Below, one piece after another: positions 1 through 5,879 of a stretch of DNA of 5,879 nucleotides. A model generated the notes under the pieces. The model ran no database searches. It was not told the DNA's origin and saw only the letters and a list, made by a program, of their open reading frames with translations. Each line of letters starts with the position of its first letter. Position 1 is the stretch's first letter. The position numbers were made by a program, and so were the translations under genes. Origin of the DNA: Xanthobacteraceae bacterium (GTDB lineage: Bacteria > Pseudomonadota > Alphaproteobacteria > Rhizobiales > Xanthobacteraceae); assembly GCA_030043285.1 (NCBI GenBank), contig JASHXZ010000862.1:1-5879 (forward strand), read 5' to 3'.

Positions 1-294
1 GTCGCTCACCATGGCGCGCAGGTGGCGGACCCGCACGCCGTCGGAAATCTCGACCTCGATATGGTCGTCGTCCACCACCTTGGTGACCTTGCCGACCAGG
101 CCGCCGTTGGTCACCACGGTATCGCCGCGGCGGATCGCCTTGATCATCTCCTGATGCAGCTTCACCTTGCGCTGCTGCGGCCGCAGGATCAGAAAATACA
201 TGATCACGACGATCAGGATCAGCGGCATGAATTGCAAGATCGTGCTGCTGCTTCCGGCGCCACCGAATTGCGCGTATGCGGGGGTAATCAGCAT
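1..294 (-). CDS. yajC: YajC, preprotein translocase accessory subunit (3' end outside window)
   Basis: YajC is a small inner-membrane protein that associates with SecDF and the SecYEG translocon; in many bacteria yajC precedes secD and secF, which would lie just beyond the left edge. The visible 98 codons start at ATG 294-292 and run off the window in frame. A short periplasmic N-terminus (MLITPAYAQFGG) is followed by one hydrophobic membrane segment at about residues 19-37. Next comes the family signature RPQQRK (38-43), then a basic helix and the compact cytoplasmic domain (RRGDTVVTNGGLVGKV, 55-70; DDDHIEVEISDGVRV, 75-89). Family members are usually about 100-130 residues, so little is missing. 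The start is fixed by a GGAGG Shine-Dalgarno (303-299) four bases upstream. A sigma70-like promoter lies at 367-394. The family call is secure; the SecDF neighbours are inferred. Confidence 0.95.
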   Translation of the reverse strand, partial: MLITPAYAQFGGAGSSSTILQFMPLILIVVIMYFLILRPQQRKVKLHQEMIKAIRRGDTVVTNGGLVGKVTKVVDDDHIEVEISDGVRVRHLRAMVSD

Positions 295-298
295 TGCT

Positions 299-308
299 CC
301 TCCGGAGG
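299..308 (-). promoter_or_regulatory. yajC Shine-Dalgarno inside a 10-bp palindrome
   Basis: The minus-strand sequence CCTCCGGAGG (308-299) is a perfect palindrome whose second half is the GGAGG ribosome binding site of yajC, ending four bases before ATG 294. It decides the start codon. It is too tight to form a full hairpin, so a regulatory role is only a possibility. Confidence 0.6.
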
Positions 309-366
309 CTGCCATGCAGGCGCGCCGGCACCGACGCGGGCCGATTTTGCGCGGAAATCGGCGCGG

Positions 367-394
367 ACTATAGCCACCATTGGCCTAATTGCAA
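367..394 (-). promoter_or_regulatory. Predicted sigma70-type promoter of yajC
   Basis: On the minus strand, TTGCAA (394-389) is followed after 16 bases by TATAGT (372-367), a close match to the -35/-10 consensus with slightly short spacing. Transcription would begin near 360, giving a leader of about 65 bases before the yajC ATG. The -35 box TTGCAA is its own reverse complement, so it could be read in the other direction, but no convincing -10 follows on the plus strand (only GGTAGC at 413-418). Confidence 0.6.
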
Positions 395-502
395 CGCGAC
401 TTCCGCCCTCCGCCGGTAGCCCGGCAAGGAACCGCGAGCGCCTGCGCTTGCGGGCATTTCGGCCCCCCGCTAAGGGGATGGCGAGCAGGATCGATTTCCA
501 AT

Positions 503-1441
503 ATGGCCCAGTCTCCTCAACGTTTTAGGGGTAAGCCGGCGAGCCAAAGCGTCGCTGCGCCGGCCGCGGAGCTTTCGGGCGAAGGCTCCGCCGAAGCCCT
601 GGATCGGATCGCCGCGGCCCTGGAACGGCTTGCGCCCCCCACCCCGCCAGCGCCCGATTTCACCGCCGCGGAAGCCTTCGTCTGGCACCCCGAAGGGCGC
701 CAACTGACGCCGATCGGCCGCATCAACCGTGTCGACATGTCGCTCCTCAAGGGCATCGACCGCGTGCGCGATCTCCTGGTGGAGAACACCGAGCGTTTTG
801 CCCGCGGGCTGCCGGCCAATAACGCCCTGCTCTGGGGCGCGCGCGGCATGGGCAAGTCGTCGCTGGTCAAGGCGGCGCATGCGGGGGTCGGTGCCGCGCA
901 CGCCCGGCCCGGGCTAAAGCTGATCGAAATCCATCGCGAGGACATCGAGTCGCTGCCGGAGCTGATGACTATGGTGCGCAGCGCACCGCAGCGCTTCATC
1001 GTGTTCTGCGACGACCTGTCGTTCGATGCCGAAGACACGTCCTACAAGTCGCTCAAGACCATGCTCGAAGGCGGCATCGAGGGTCGCCCGGACAATGTGA
1101 TCTTTTACGCCACCTCGAACCGTCGCCATCTGATGTCGCGCGACATGGTGGAGAATGAGCGCGCAACTGCGATCAACCCCGGCGAAGCGGTGGAGGAGAA
1201 AGTGTCGCTATCCGACCGCTTCGGCCTCTGGCTCGGTTTCCACCGCTGCAGCCAGGACGAGTTTCTGGCCATGGTCGAGGCTTACGTGGCGCATTATCGC
1301 ATCCCGCTCTCCGGCGACGAGCTGCGTCGCGAAGCCCTCGAATGGGCGACGACCCGCGGCGCCCGCTCCGGACGCGTGGCCTGGCAATACGTGCAGGATT
1401 TGGCGGGCCGGCTCGGGGTGAAGATGGAATCAGAAACGTGA
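503..1441 (+). CDS. DUF815-family P-loop ATPase (AAA-like ATP-binding protein)
   Basis: A 312-residue cytoplasmic protein of the DUF815 family (ATP-binding proteins with an AAA-like core and no assigned function). After a low-complexity Ala/Pro N-terminus (1-55), the nucleotide-binding core shows Walker A GARGMGKSS (112-120), Walker B RFIVFCDDLSF (164-174) with paired aspartates, and a sensor-1-like segment IFYATSNRRHL (200-210). A conserved C-terminal block follows (DRFGLWLGFHRCSQDEF, 238-254), then a helical lid with a sensor-2-like GARSGRVAWQYV (286-297). There is no signal peptide or membrane segment. The reading frame is open back to about 389, but the upstream part reads as low-quality translation; ATG 503 begins MAQSPQRF and has an AGGA (487-490) somewhat far upstream, so the start is moderately sure. 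The gene is divergent from yajC and convergent with nlpD. Fold and ATP binding are well supported; substrate and partner are unknown. Confidence 0.9.
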   Translation: MAQSPQRFRGKPASQSVAAPAAELSGEGSAEALDRIAAALERLAPPTPPAPDFTAAEAFVWHPEGRQLTPIGRINRVDMSLLKGIDRVRDLLVENTERFARGLPANNALLWGARGMGKSSLVKAAHAGVGAAHARPGLKLIEIHREDIESLPELMTMVRSAPQRFIVFCDDLSFDAEDTSYKSLKTMLEGGIEGRPDNVIFYATSNRRHLMSRDMVENERATAINPGEAVEEKVSLSDRFGLWLGFHRCSQDEFLAMVEAYVAHYRIPLSGDELRREALEWATTRGARSGRVAWQYVQDLAGRLGVKMESET

Positions 1442-1451
1442 AACACCGAGC

Positions 1452-1540
1452 TGTCATGGTCCGCGAAGGCGGACCATCCGGTAAACGCCGACCCGTCAGC
1501 GATTACTGGATCATCCGCATTCGCGGACGATGACATGACA
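1452..1540. repeat. Intergenic palindromic repeat (REP/MITE-like, cloverleaf-capable)
   Basis: The element is bounded by 7-bp inverted ends TGTCATG (1452-1458) and CATGACA (1534-1540). Inside are two hairpins. The first is perfect: ATGGTCCGC (1456-1464), loop GAAG, GCGGACCAT (1469-1477). The second has TCCGC (1514-1518), loop ATTC, GCGGA (1523-1527), continuing three pairs past one mismatch. Together they could fold like a cloverleaf. From general knowledge, elements beginning GTCATGG and ending CGATGACA are abundant between genes in Bradyrhizobium and relatives. It fills almost the whole gap between the convergent ATPase and nlpD genes, so its stems could end transcription from both sides, although there is no U-tract typical of an intrinsic terminator. 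Confidence 0.75.
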
Positions 1541-1542
1541 AA

Positions 1543-2820
1543 TCACGCGCCGCTGAGGAATTGCGCCGGATCGACCGGGGTCGCACCCTTGCGGATTTCG
1601 AAGTGCAATTCCGGGGAATTGACGTTGCCGGTGCTGCCGGAGTGCGCGATCACCTGACCGCGTTTGACGGTGTCGCCGCGCTTGACCAGAATTTCGCTGG
1701 CATGCGCGTAGGCCGTCACGTAGCCGTTGCTGTGCCGGATCAGCACCAGATTGCCGTAGCCTTTCAGCTCGTTGCCCGCATAGGCCACGGTCCCATCTTC
1801 GGCTGCCTTCACCGGCGTGCCCGCCGGCACCGCGACGTCGATGCCGTCATTCTGCAAGCCGTTCGGCTTGGGACCGAAGCCGGCGATCACGCGGCCGCGC
1901 ACCGGCCAGCGGAAGCTCGGCAATGAGCCGACCGGCTCGGCGGCTTTTTGCGGGCTCTGCTGCGCTTCCGGCGGCACTGGGCTCGCTTTCCAGGCGCTAT
2001 GGGGCGACTCGGCGTTGGCCATATCGCGCGGCATCGGCTGGGGCGCCGGCGCTGGTGCAGGCGGAGCCGGCTTGGCTTCGGCGTGCTGCGTTGAGTGCAC
2101 GCCGGGAATGACGAGGCGCTCGCCCACCCTGACCATCGTATCGGCCGGCAAGTGATTGGCGCGTGCGATCTCGGCGACCGGCTTACTGTAACGCCGGGCG
2201 ATGCTGTGGAGCGTCTCGCCCGGCGCCACCACATGGACGTTCGAAGAGGCCGACACCGCGGTTCGCGGCTCGGCTGGCACAGGCAGGGGCGCGCTCGCAT
2301 TGGCGAAATGGCTTGCCGGCGGTTCGTAACCCACTGCGGTAGCAACACGACGCGGAATTACCAGATGCTGCCCCGGATGGAGCGTCGGGCTGGTCAGGTT
2401 GTTGGCCGACATGATGGCGGAGACCGGCACGCCGTGCTTGCGCGAAATGATCTCGAGCGTTTCGCCGGAGGCAACGACGATCGGCGTGCCGCCTTGCCAC
2501 GTCCATTTCGGCGGCGGCGGAGCCGGCGGCGGCACTGAGCCGGTAATGTCATTGCTCGGCTGGTAGGATCCCATGCCGCGTCCGCCGCCCGAAACGCCGG
2601 TGTCGGCACGGGCGACCGGCGGGATCGGCCGGCTCTCGACATGGCTCGCTGCCGGGCGCGACTGGATCGAACCGGTCACCTCGCTGCGCGGCGGCGGCGG
2701 GCTTTCGGAGCCGAAACTGTCGTTGAAGCGGCCGGTATCGCTGCAGGCCGCTGCACCAAACCCGATTAATGAAATCGCAACCACTCGCGGCCAGAAGGCC
2801 GACCGACGCAACCCGCACAT
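1543..2820 (-). CDS. nlpD: NlpD-like lipoprotein: two LysM domains and a degenerate LytM (M23) domain
   Basis: A 425-residue envelope protein predicted to bind peptidoglycan and activate cell-wall amidases during daughter-cell separation. Its N-terminus has a basic stretch, a hydrophobic core and a lipobox-like GAAAC with Cys26, though the -3 residue is Ala rather than Leu. A Pro/Ser-rich linker precedes LysM 1 (114-156) and LysM 2 (195-239), both with the GETL signature and ending LVIP. A second Ala/Pro linker (about 245-298) leads to the LytM domain (303-422). In that domain the first zinc ligand of the HxxxD motif is Asn324 (NDGID; Asp328 kept), and the first His of HxH is Glu404 (ELH; His406 kept), while His373 (YAH) remains. 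E. coli NlpD also lacks these histidines, so the domain is probably non-catalytic. The neighbour pcm supports the nlpD name; an alternative is a DipM-type factor. The Shine-Dalgarno before ATG 2820 is weak. Confidence 0.88.
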   Translation of the reverse strand: MCGLRRSAFWPRVVAISLIGFGAAACSDTGRFNDSFGSESPPPPRSEVTGSIQSRPAASHVESRPIPPVARADTGVSGGGRGMGSYQPSNDITGSVPPPAPPPPKWTWQGGTPIVVASGETLEIISRKHGVPVSAIMSANNLTSPTLHPGQHLVIPRRVATAVGYEPPASHFANASAPLPVPAEPRTAVSASSNVHVVAPGETLHSIARRYSKPVAEIARANHLPADTMVRVGERLVIPGVHSTQHAEAKPAPPAPAPAPQPMPRDMANAESPHSAWKASPVPPEAQQSPQKAAEPVGSLPSFRWPVRGRVIAGFGPKPNGLQNDGIDVAVPAGTPVKAAEDGTVAYAGNELKGYGNLVLIRHSNGYVTAYAHASEILVKRGDTVKRGQVIAHSGSTGNVNSPELHFEIRKGATPVDPAQFLSGA

Positions 2821-2873
2821 GGTTACTCGCTCGTACGCAACAAACGCTAGCGCGCGACTACACAGCAGTGCGG

Positions 2874-2907
2874 TAAACAGGCATTTAAGTATTTGAAGCG
2901 CTGTTTA
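2874..2907. promoter_or_regulatory. Inverted repeat upstream of nlpD, possible operator
   Basis: TAAACAG (2874-2880) and CTGTTTA (2901-2907) form a 7-bp inverted repeat separated by 20 bases of AT-rich DNA. It lies in the 125-bp gap between the pcm stop and the nlpD start, about 55-90 bases upstream of nlpD. The two-turn spacing would suit a dimeric regulator, or the arms could pair weakly in RNA. No convincing sigma70 promoter was found in this gap, so nlpD may be read through from pcm. Confidence 0.3.
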
Positions 2908-2945
2908 ATAAAATCGACCTGTGGCAAAACCGCTACAATGCCTTT

Positions 2946-3599
2946 CTATAATTCCTTTGCTTGGCCGCGCAGCAGCGGCACGAACCGCACCGCAATCAGT
3001 TCTTCACGTTCAAGCTCACCGTTGGGCAGCTTGGTCAGCTTGACGATGTATTGCGGGCCGTTGCGGGCACCGAGCGGCAGCACCATTTTGCCGCCCTCGG
3101 CAAGTTGGGCGACCAGTGCCTCGGGCACCTCTTCCGTCGCCGCAGTCACCATGATGCGGTCGAACGGCGCCCGGTCCGGCGCACCGGCAAAGCCGTCGCC
3201 TGCAATGACGGCGACGTTGGCATAGCCCAGCGTCTTCAGCCGATCGCGCGCGGCGTCGGCGAGCGTGCGATAGCGCTCGACGCTCACGACCTCGCGGGCG
3301 AGCCGCGACAGGACCGCCGCCTGGTAGCCGGAGCCGGTGCCGATCTCGAGGACACGGTGCTGCGGCCGCACCTCCAGCTGTTCGGTCATGTAGGCCACCA
3401 CATAGGGCTGGCTGATGGTCTGGCCGCAGGCGATCGGCAGCGCCTGGTCCGCGTAGGCGCTTTCGGCGCAGTCGGCGGCAACGAAGTGCTCGCGCGGCAC
3501 CTCGTCCATCGCCCGCAGCACCGCTTGGTTGCTGATGCCGCGCCGGCGCAGCGCGAGCTGAAACTCCATCCGTTCGACGTCGGCGGCTGGTTCGGCCAC
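2946..3599 (-). CDS. pcm: Protein-L-isoaspartate O-methyltransferase
   Basis: Pcm transfers a methyl group from S-adenosylmethionine to isoaspartyl residues formed in ageing proteins, starting their conversion back to aspartate in the cytoplasm. With the GTG start the protein has 217 residues (E. coli about 208). Visible family features are VPREHFV (34-40), the active-site block [19 protein letters not shown] (57-75) with Ser63, the SAM-binding motif [16 protein letters not shown] (83-97), the acidic end of the next strand VVSVERY (104-110), FDRIMVTAA (146-154), and the C-terminal [10 protein letters not shown] (203-212). GTG 3599 was chosen because GAGG (3609-3606) sits six bases before it; ATG 3569 (207 residues) has no Shine-Dalgarno but is the alternative. 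The frame is open upstream to a TTG at 3713 without family-like sequence. nlpD follows 125 bases downstream. A weak extended -10 (TGGCATAGT, on the minus strand at 3645-3637) is the only promoter candidate. Confidence 0.95.
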   Translation of the reverse strand: MAEPAADVERMEFQLALRRRGISNQAVLRAMDEVPREHFVAADCAESAYADQALPIACGQTISQPYVVAYMTEQLEVRPQHRVLEIGTGSGYQAAVLSRLAREVVSVERYRTLADAARDRLKTLGYANVAVIAGDGFAGAPDRAPFDRIMVTAATEEVPEALVAQLAEGGKMVLPLGARNGPQYIVKLTKLPNGELEREELIAVRFVPLLRGQAKEL

Positions 3600-3717
3600 G
3601 CTTAGCCTCGGAGTTCGCGTTGTGGTCCTTTTTATCACTATGCCAGATGCCGCGATATCCGGTCCGGTCCGGCACGGCTGGACGGGATTCCTCCCACAAA
3701 TAAATTTTCGCAACGCC

Positions 3718-3742
3718 GGAACAAATCAGCGGCTGAAGCGTT
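3718..3742 (+). promoter_or_regulatory. Predicted sigma EcfG (general stress response) promoter
   Basis: GGAAC (3718-3722) and CGTT (3739-3742) are separated by 16 bases, an exact match to the GGAAC-N16/17-CGTT consensus of alphaproteobacterial EcfG sigma factors. It faces the receiver-domain gene; transcription would start near 3750, leaving a leader of about 100 bases before ATG 3852. A 6-bp inverted repeat, GCGGCT (3729-3734) and AGCCGC (3745-3750), straddles the -10 element. A separate AT-rich box AGTATAGC at 3791-3798 might be an additional -10 but has no good -35. Confidence 0.65.
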
Positions 3743-3770
3743 TGAGCCGCCGCAACAAAAAAGTGAGCGA

Positions 3771-3780
3771 CGGGCGCCCG
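3771..3780. repeat. Perfect 10-bp palindrome in the receiver-gene leader
   Basis: CGGGCGCCCG is self-complementary and lies between the predicted EcfG promoter and the start of the receiver gene, about 20-30 bases after the likely transcription start. In such GC-rich DNA this may be chance; no function is claimed. Confidence 0.35.
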
Positions 3781-3851
3781 GCGTTGCGCTAGTATAGCAC
3801 GCCGCGCATCGCCTAATTTCTCTCGAAGTCTTGCCGCAACACGGGGTGGAG

Positions 3852-4247
3852 ATGACGGCCGACAACGATGCCGACAATGATACTGGCGCAGGCAAACGCG
3901 TCCTCGTCGTCGAGGACGAGCCGATGATCCGGCTTTTGCTGGACGACATGCTCGCCGACCTCGGCTACACCATGGCTGCCGAGGCCGGCAGGCTCGACGA
4001 AGCATTGTCGCATGCCAAAGACGGCGAGTTCGACGTCGCCATTCTCGACGTCAACCTCAACGGGCAACCGATCACGCCCGTAGTCGAAGTTCTGGTCAGG
4101 CGCGGCGTGCCGTTCGTGTTTGTCAGCGGCTATGCCCGGCGCGGCATCCCGGAGGCGCACAGCGACGTGCCGCTGCTGCAAAAGCCCTTCCAATCCGACG
4201 GGCTGGCGAGCGCGCTCGCCGCGGTGGCGGCGAAGACCGCGAATTAA
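3852..4247 (+). CDS. Single-domain response regulator (stand-alone receiver)
   Basis: A 131-residue cytoplasmic protein made of one CheY-like receiver domain with no output domain; it should be phosphorylated by a histidine kinase encoded elsewhere and act by protein contact or as a phosphate sink. After an Asp-rich N-terminal tail (1-15), the domain shows the acidic cluster VVEDEP (19-24), the phospho-acceptor Asp66 in AILDVNL (63-69), the switch serine Ser92 in FVSGY (90-94), and conserved Lys111 in LQKPF (109-113). The stretch FVSGYARRGIP resembles the FATGxY segment of receivers implicated in the alphaproteobacterial general stress response, with V-S in place of A-T. ATG 3852 is preceded by GGGGTGGAG; a TTG at 3831 in frame is possible but less likely. 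The predicted EcfG promoter upstream supports stress control. The gene runs against its surE and pcm neighbours, and its TAA overlaps the surE stop. The receiver call is firm; the pathway is inferred. Confidence 0.92.
   Translation: MTADNDADNDTGAGKRVLVVEDEPMIRLLLDDMLADLGYTMAAEAGRLDEALSHAKDGEFDVAILDVNLNGQPITPVVEVLVRRGVPFVFVSGYARRGIPEAHSDVPLLQKPFQSDGLASALAAVAAKTAN
4244..4247. other. Overlapping convergent stop codons in one TTAA
   Basis: The palindrome TTAA holds TAA of the receiver gene (4245-4247, plus) and TAA of surE (4246-4244, minus). The genes therefore overlap by four bases tail to tail, leaving no noncoding space for an intrinsic terminator; each transcript must end inside the opposing gene. 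Confidence 0.95.
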
Positions 4248-5026
4248 TCCTGTTTGTCGCCGCGGCCGAACAGCGCCGCGAGCTGCGTCATGTACGGATC
4301 ATCCGTCATATCGAGCTTGAGCGGCGTGATCGAGACGCGCTGCCCGTCGAGCGCCGCCAGATCGGTACCGTCGGCGGCCGGAACGAATGCCTGGCGCACA
4401 TAGCCGATCCAGTAATACGGATTGCCGCGCCCGTCGGTGCGTTCGTCGATATGCAGCCGCTCCTGGCGGCGCCGCCCCTGCGCCGTGACTTCGACGCCCT
4501 TGACCTCCTCGGGCAAACAATCGGGAAAATTGACGTTGACCAGAATGTCGTGCGGCATGCCCGCTTCGAGCACGCGGCGAATGATGTCGGGCGCAAATTT
4601 CAAGCTGGTCTGCCAATACGGCGCGTGGCCGTTGCGCGACTTGTAGGATTGCGACAGCGCCAGCGAGGGAATGCCGAGCACCGCGGCCTCCAGCGCGCCG
4701 GCGATGGTGCCGGAATAGATCACGTCCTCGCCGGCATTGCGGCCGCGGTTGACGCCGGAGAGCACGAGGTCGGGCACCTTGTCCTTGAGCAGATGACGCG
4801 CGCCCATGATGACGCAATCGGTCGGCGTGCCGCGCACCGCGAAGCGGCGCTCCGCCACCTGGCGCAGCCGCAACGGATCGTTGAGCGTCAGCGAATGGGA
4901 GACGCCGGACTGATCGAATTCCGGCGCCACGATCCAGACGTCGTCGGACAGCATGCGCGCGATCTTCTCGCAGACGTCGAGGCCCTCGGAATGAATGCCG
5001 TCGTCGTTGGTGATGAGGATGCGCAT
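4244..5026 (-). CDS. surE: 5'/3'-nucleotidase SurE
   Basis: SurE is a metal-dependent phosphatase that dephosphorylates nucleoside monophosphates, and in E. coli also short polyphosphate; it is cytoplasmic and linked to stationary-phase survival. The 260-residue protein matches the family length (about 250). The metal-binding residues are present: Asp8-Asp9 in ILITNDDGI (3-11), Ser40 in DQSGVSHSLT (38-47), and Asn93 in LSGVNRGRNAGEDVIYSGT (89-107). Other family blocks are RGTPTDCV (65-72), YYWIG (204-208) and VSITPLKLDMT (231-241). ATG 5026 is chosen because MRILITNDDG is the standard N-terminus and GGGAG (5038-5034) sits seven bases upstream; the open frame beyond it enters repeat DNA. The Shine-Dalgarno belongs to a hairpin arm of the repeat. 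The gene is likely transcribed with serS, 156 bases upstream. Its stop overlaps the stop of the opposite receiver gene. Confidence 0.96.
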   Translation of the reverse strand: MRILITNDDGIHSEGLDVCEKIARMLSDDVWIVAPEFDQSGVSHSLTLNDPLRLRQVAERRFAVRGTPTDCVIMGARHLLKDKVPDLVLSGVNRGRNAGEDVIYSGTIAGALEAAVLGIPSLALSQSYKSRNGHAPYWQTSLKFAPDIIRRVLEAGMPHDILVNVNFPDCLPEEVKGVEVTAQGRRRQERLHIDERTDGRGNPYYWIGYVRQAFVPAADGTDLAALDGQRVSITPLKLDMTDDPYMTQLAALFGRGDKQD

Positions 5027-5032
5027 CTTAGT

Positions 5033-5054
5033 TCTCCCCCGCTTGCGGGGGAGA
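5033..5054 (-). promoter_or_regulatory. Hairpin that includes the surE Shine-Dalgarno
   Basis: In the minus-strand transcript, the 3' arm of the perfect 8-bp stem (5040-5033) reads GGGGGAGA and contains the surE ribosome binding site, seven bases from ATG 5026. The folded stem would hide the site. Its strongly GC-rich stem suggests constitutive dampening rather than a sensitive thermal switch. The fold is seen in sequence; the effect is inferred. Confidence 0.5.
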
Positions 5055-5149
5055 TGGCGAGCGCGGCGAGCCAGAGGGGGCAAGTGGCCGACGCGCTTGC
5101 GAGAGCGTCACGGGCCCCCTCCCTACCCTCCCCCGCAAGCGCGGGAGGG
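5033..5149. repeat. Intergenic palindromic repeat between serS and surE
   Basis: The element has a hairpin at each end and an internal stem. The left hairpin is perfect: TCTCCCCC (5033-5040), loop GCTTGC, GGGGGAGA (5047-5054). The right hairpin pairs CCCTCCC (5126-5132) with GGGAGGG (5143-5149) around a loop containing GCAAGC. An internal stem pairs GAGGGGGC (5074-5081) with GCCCCCTC (5114-5121). From general knowledge, C-rich/G-rich elements with the GCTTGCGGG core are frequent intergenic repeats in Bradyrhizobium-group genomes. It lies within the presumed serS-surE transcript, where it could modulate RNA stability or downstream translation. Confidence 0.8.
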
Positions 5150-5182
5150 ATTTGCGCGCGCGGCGCAGCATGAGGCTCGCGT

Positions 5183-5879
<697 letters not shown>

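Noticed and set aside
428..432. GGAAC upstream of the DUF815 ATPase as a second EcfG promoter
   Set aside because: No CGTT occurs 16-17 bases downstream; the sequence there is TGCG/GCGG.
389..502. Longer DUF815 ATPase with a 38-residue extension
   Set aside because: The extension is Arg/Pro/Cys-rich without recognisable domain content and there is no Shine-Dalgarno before its start; ATG 503 is preferred.
22..528. Plus-strand open frame opposite yajC
   Set aside because: It reads the antisense of a clear yajC gene; His/Asp-rich composition is typical of a shadow frame in GC-rich DNA.
1456..1477. Classical rho-independent terminator
   Set aside because: The stem is perfect but no run of T follows on either strand, so it is recorded only as part of the repeat.
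2961..3605. Long plus-strand open frame opposite pcm
   Set aside because: It is antisense to a well-conserved methyltransferase and resembles no protein family.
3658..3672. Three tandem TCCGG units upstream of pcm
   Set aside because: Too short and GC-rich to distinguish from chance; no further copies nearby.
3600..3713. Longer Pcm starting at a TTG at 3713
   Set aside because: The added sequence has no family similarity and crosses the probable promoter region; GTG 3599 has a proper ribosome binding site.
5027..5083. Longer SurE starting at a TTG at 5083
   Set aside because: The extra 19 residues are translated repeat DNA, and MRILITNDDG at 5026 is the standard SurE N-terminus with a good Shine-Dalgarno.
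4451..5173. Long plus-strand open frame opposite surE
   Set aside because: It mirrors surE codons and runs into the repeat; no domain features or ribosome binding site.

Overview
The window looks like chromosomal DNA of an alphaproteobacterium of the Hyphomicrobiales, most like the Bradyrhizobium/Rhodopseudomonas/Nitrobacter group. The evidence is high GC with rhizobial codon use, the gene set around serS-surE-pcm-nlpD and yajC, GC-rich intergenic palindromic repeats of a type common in those genomes, and a sequence matching the alphaproteobacterial general-stress (sigma EcfG) promoter. Species cannot be named from this sequence alone. The content is mostly core genome; no phage, transposase, CRISPR, tRNA or rRNA was seen.

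Layout from left to right. At 1-294 on the minus strand is the 5' part of yajC (Sec translocon accessory), leaving the window. It is divergent from a DUF815-type P-loop ATPase gene (503-1441, plus). The 208-bp gap between them carries a good sigma70-type promoter for yajC. The ATPase gene converges on a gene for a lipoprotein with two LysM domains and a LytM/M23 domain (1543-2820, minus), called nlpD. A cloverleaf-like palindromic repeat (1452-1540) fills the gap between them. Upstream of nlpD on the same strand is pcm (L-isoaspartyl methyltransferase, 2946-3599, probably a GTG start). A divergent 252-bp region separates pcm from a stand-alone receiver-domain protein (3852-4247, plus). This receiver gene meets surE (4244-5026, minus) tail to tail, with both stop codons inside one TTAA. 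A second palindromic repeat (5033-5149) lies between surE and the 3' part of serS (5183-5879, minus, continuing off the window).

How the genes fit together. surE, pcm and nlpD form a widely conserved neighbourhood linked to survival and repair: SurE is a nucleotidase, Pcm repairs isoaspartyl damage and NlpD controls septal amidases. Here a single-domain response regulator on the opposite strand interrupts the surE-pcm pair. Upstream of that regulator is GGAAC-N16-CGTT, an exact match to the sigma EcfG consensus. Its receiver domain carries an FVSGY segment resembling the FATGxY-type receivers tied to the general stress response. This is the most interesting signal in the window. Also notable: surE's Shine-Dalgarno lies in the 3' arm of a perfect hairpin donated by the repeat, and the NlpD peptidase domain lacks two expected zinc-binding histidines, which points to an amidase activator rather than an enzyme. 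Every ordinary gap is under 300 bases.
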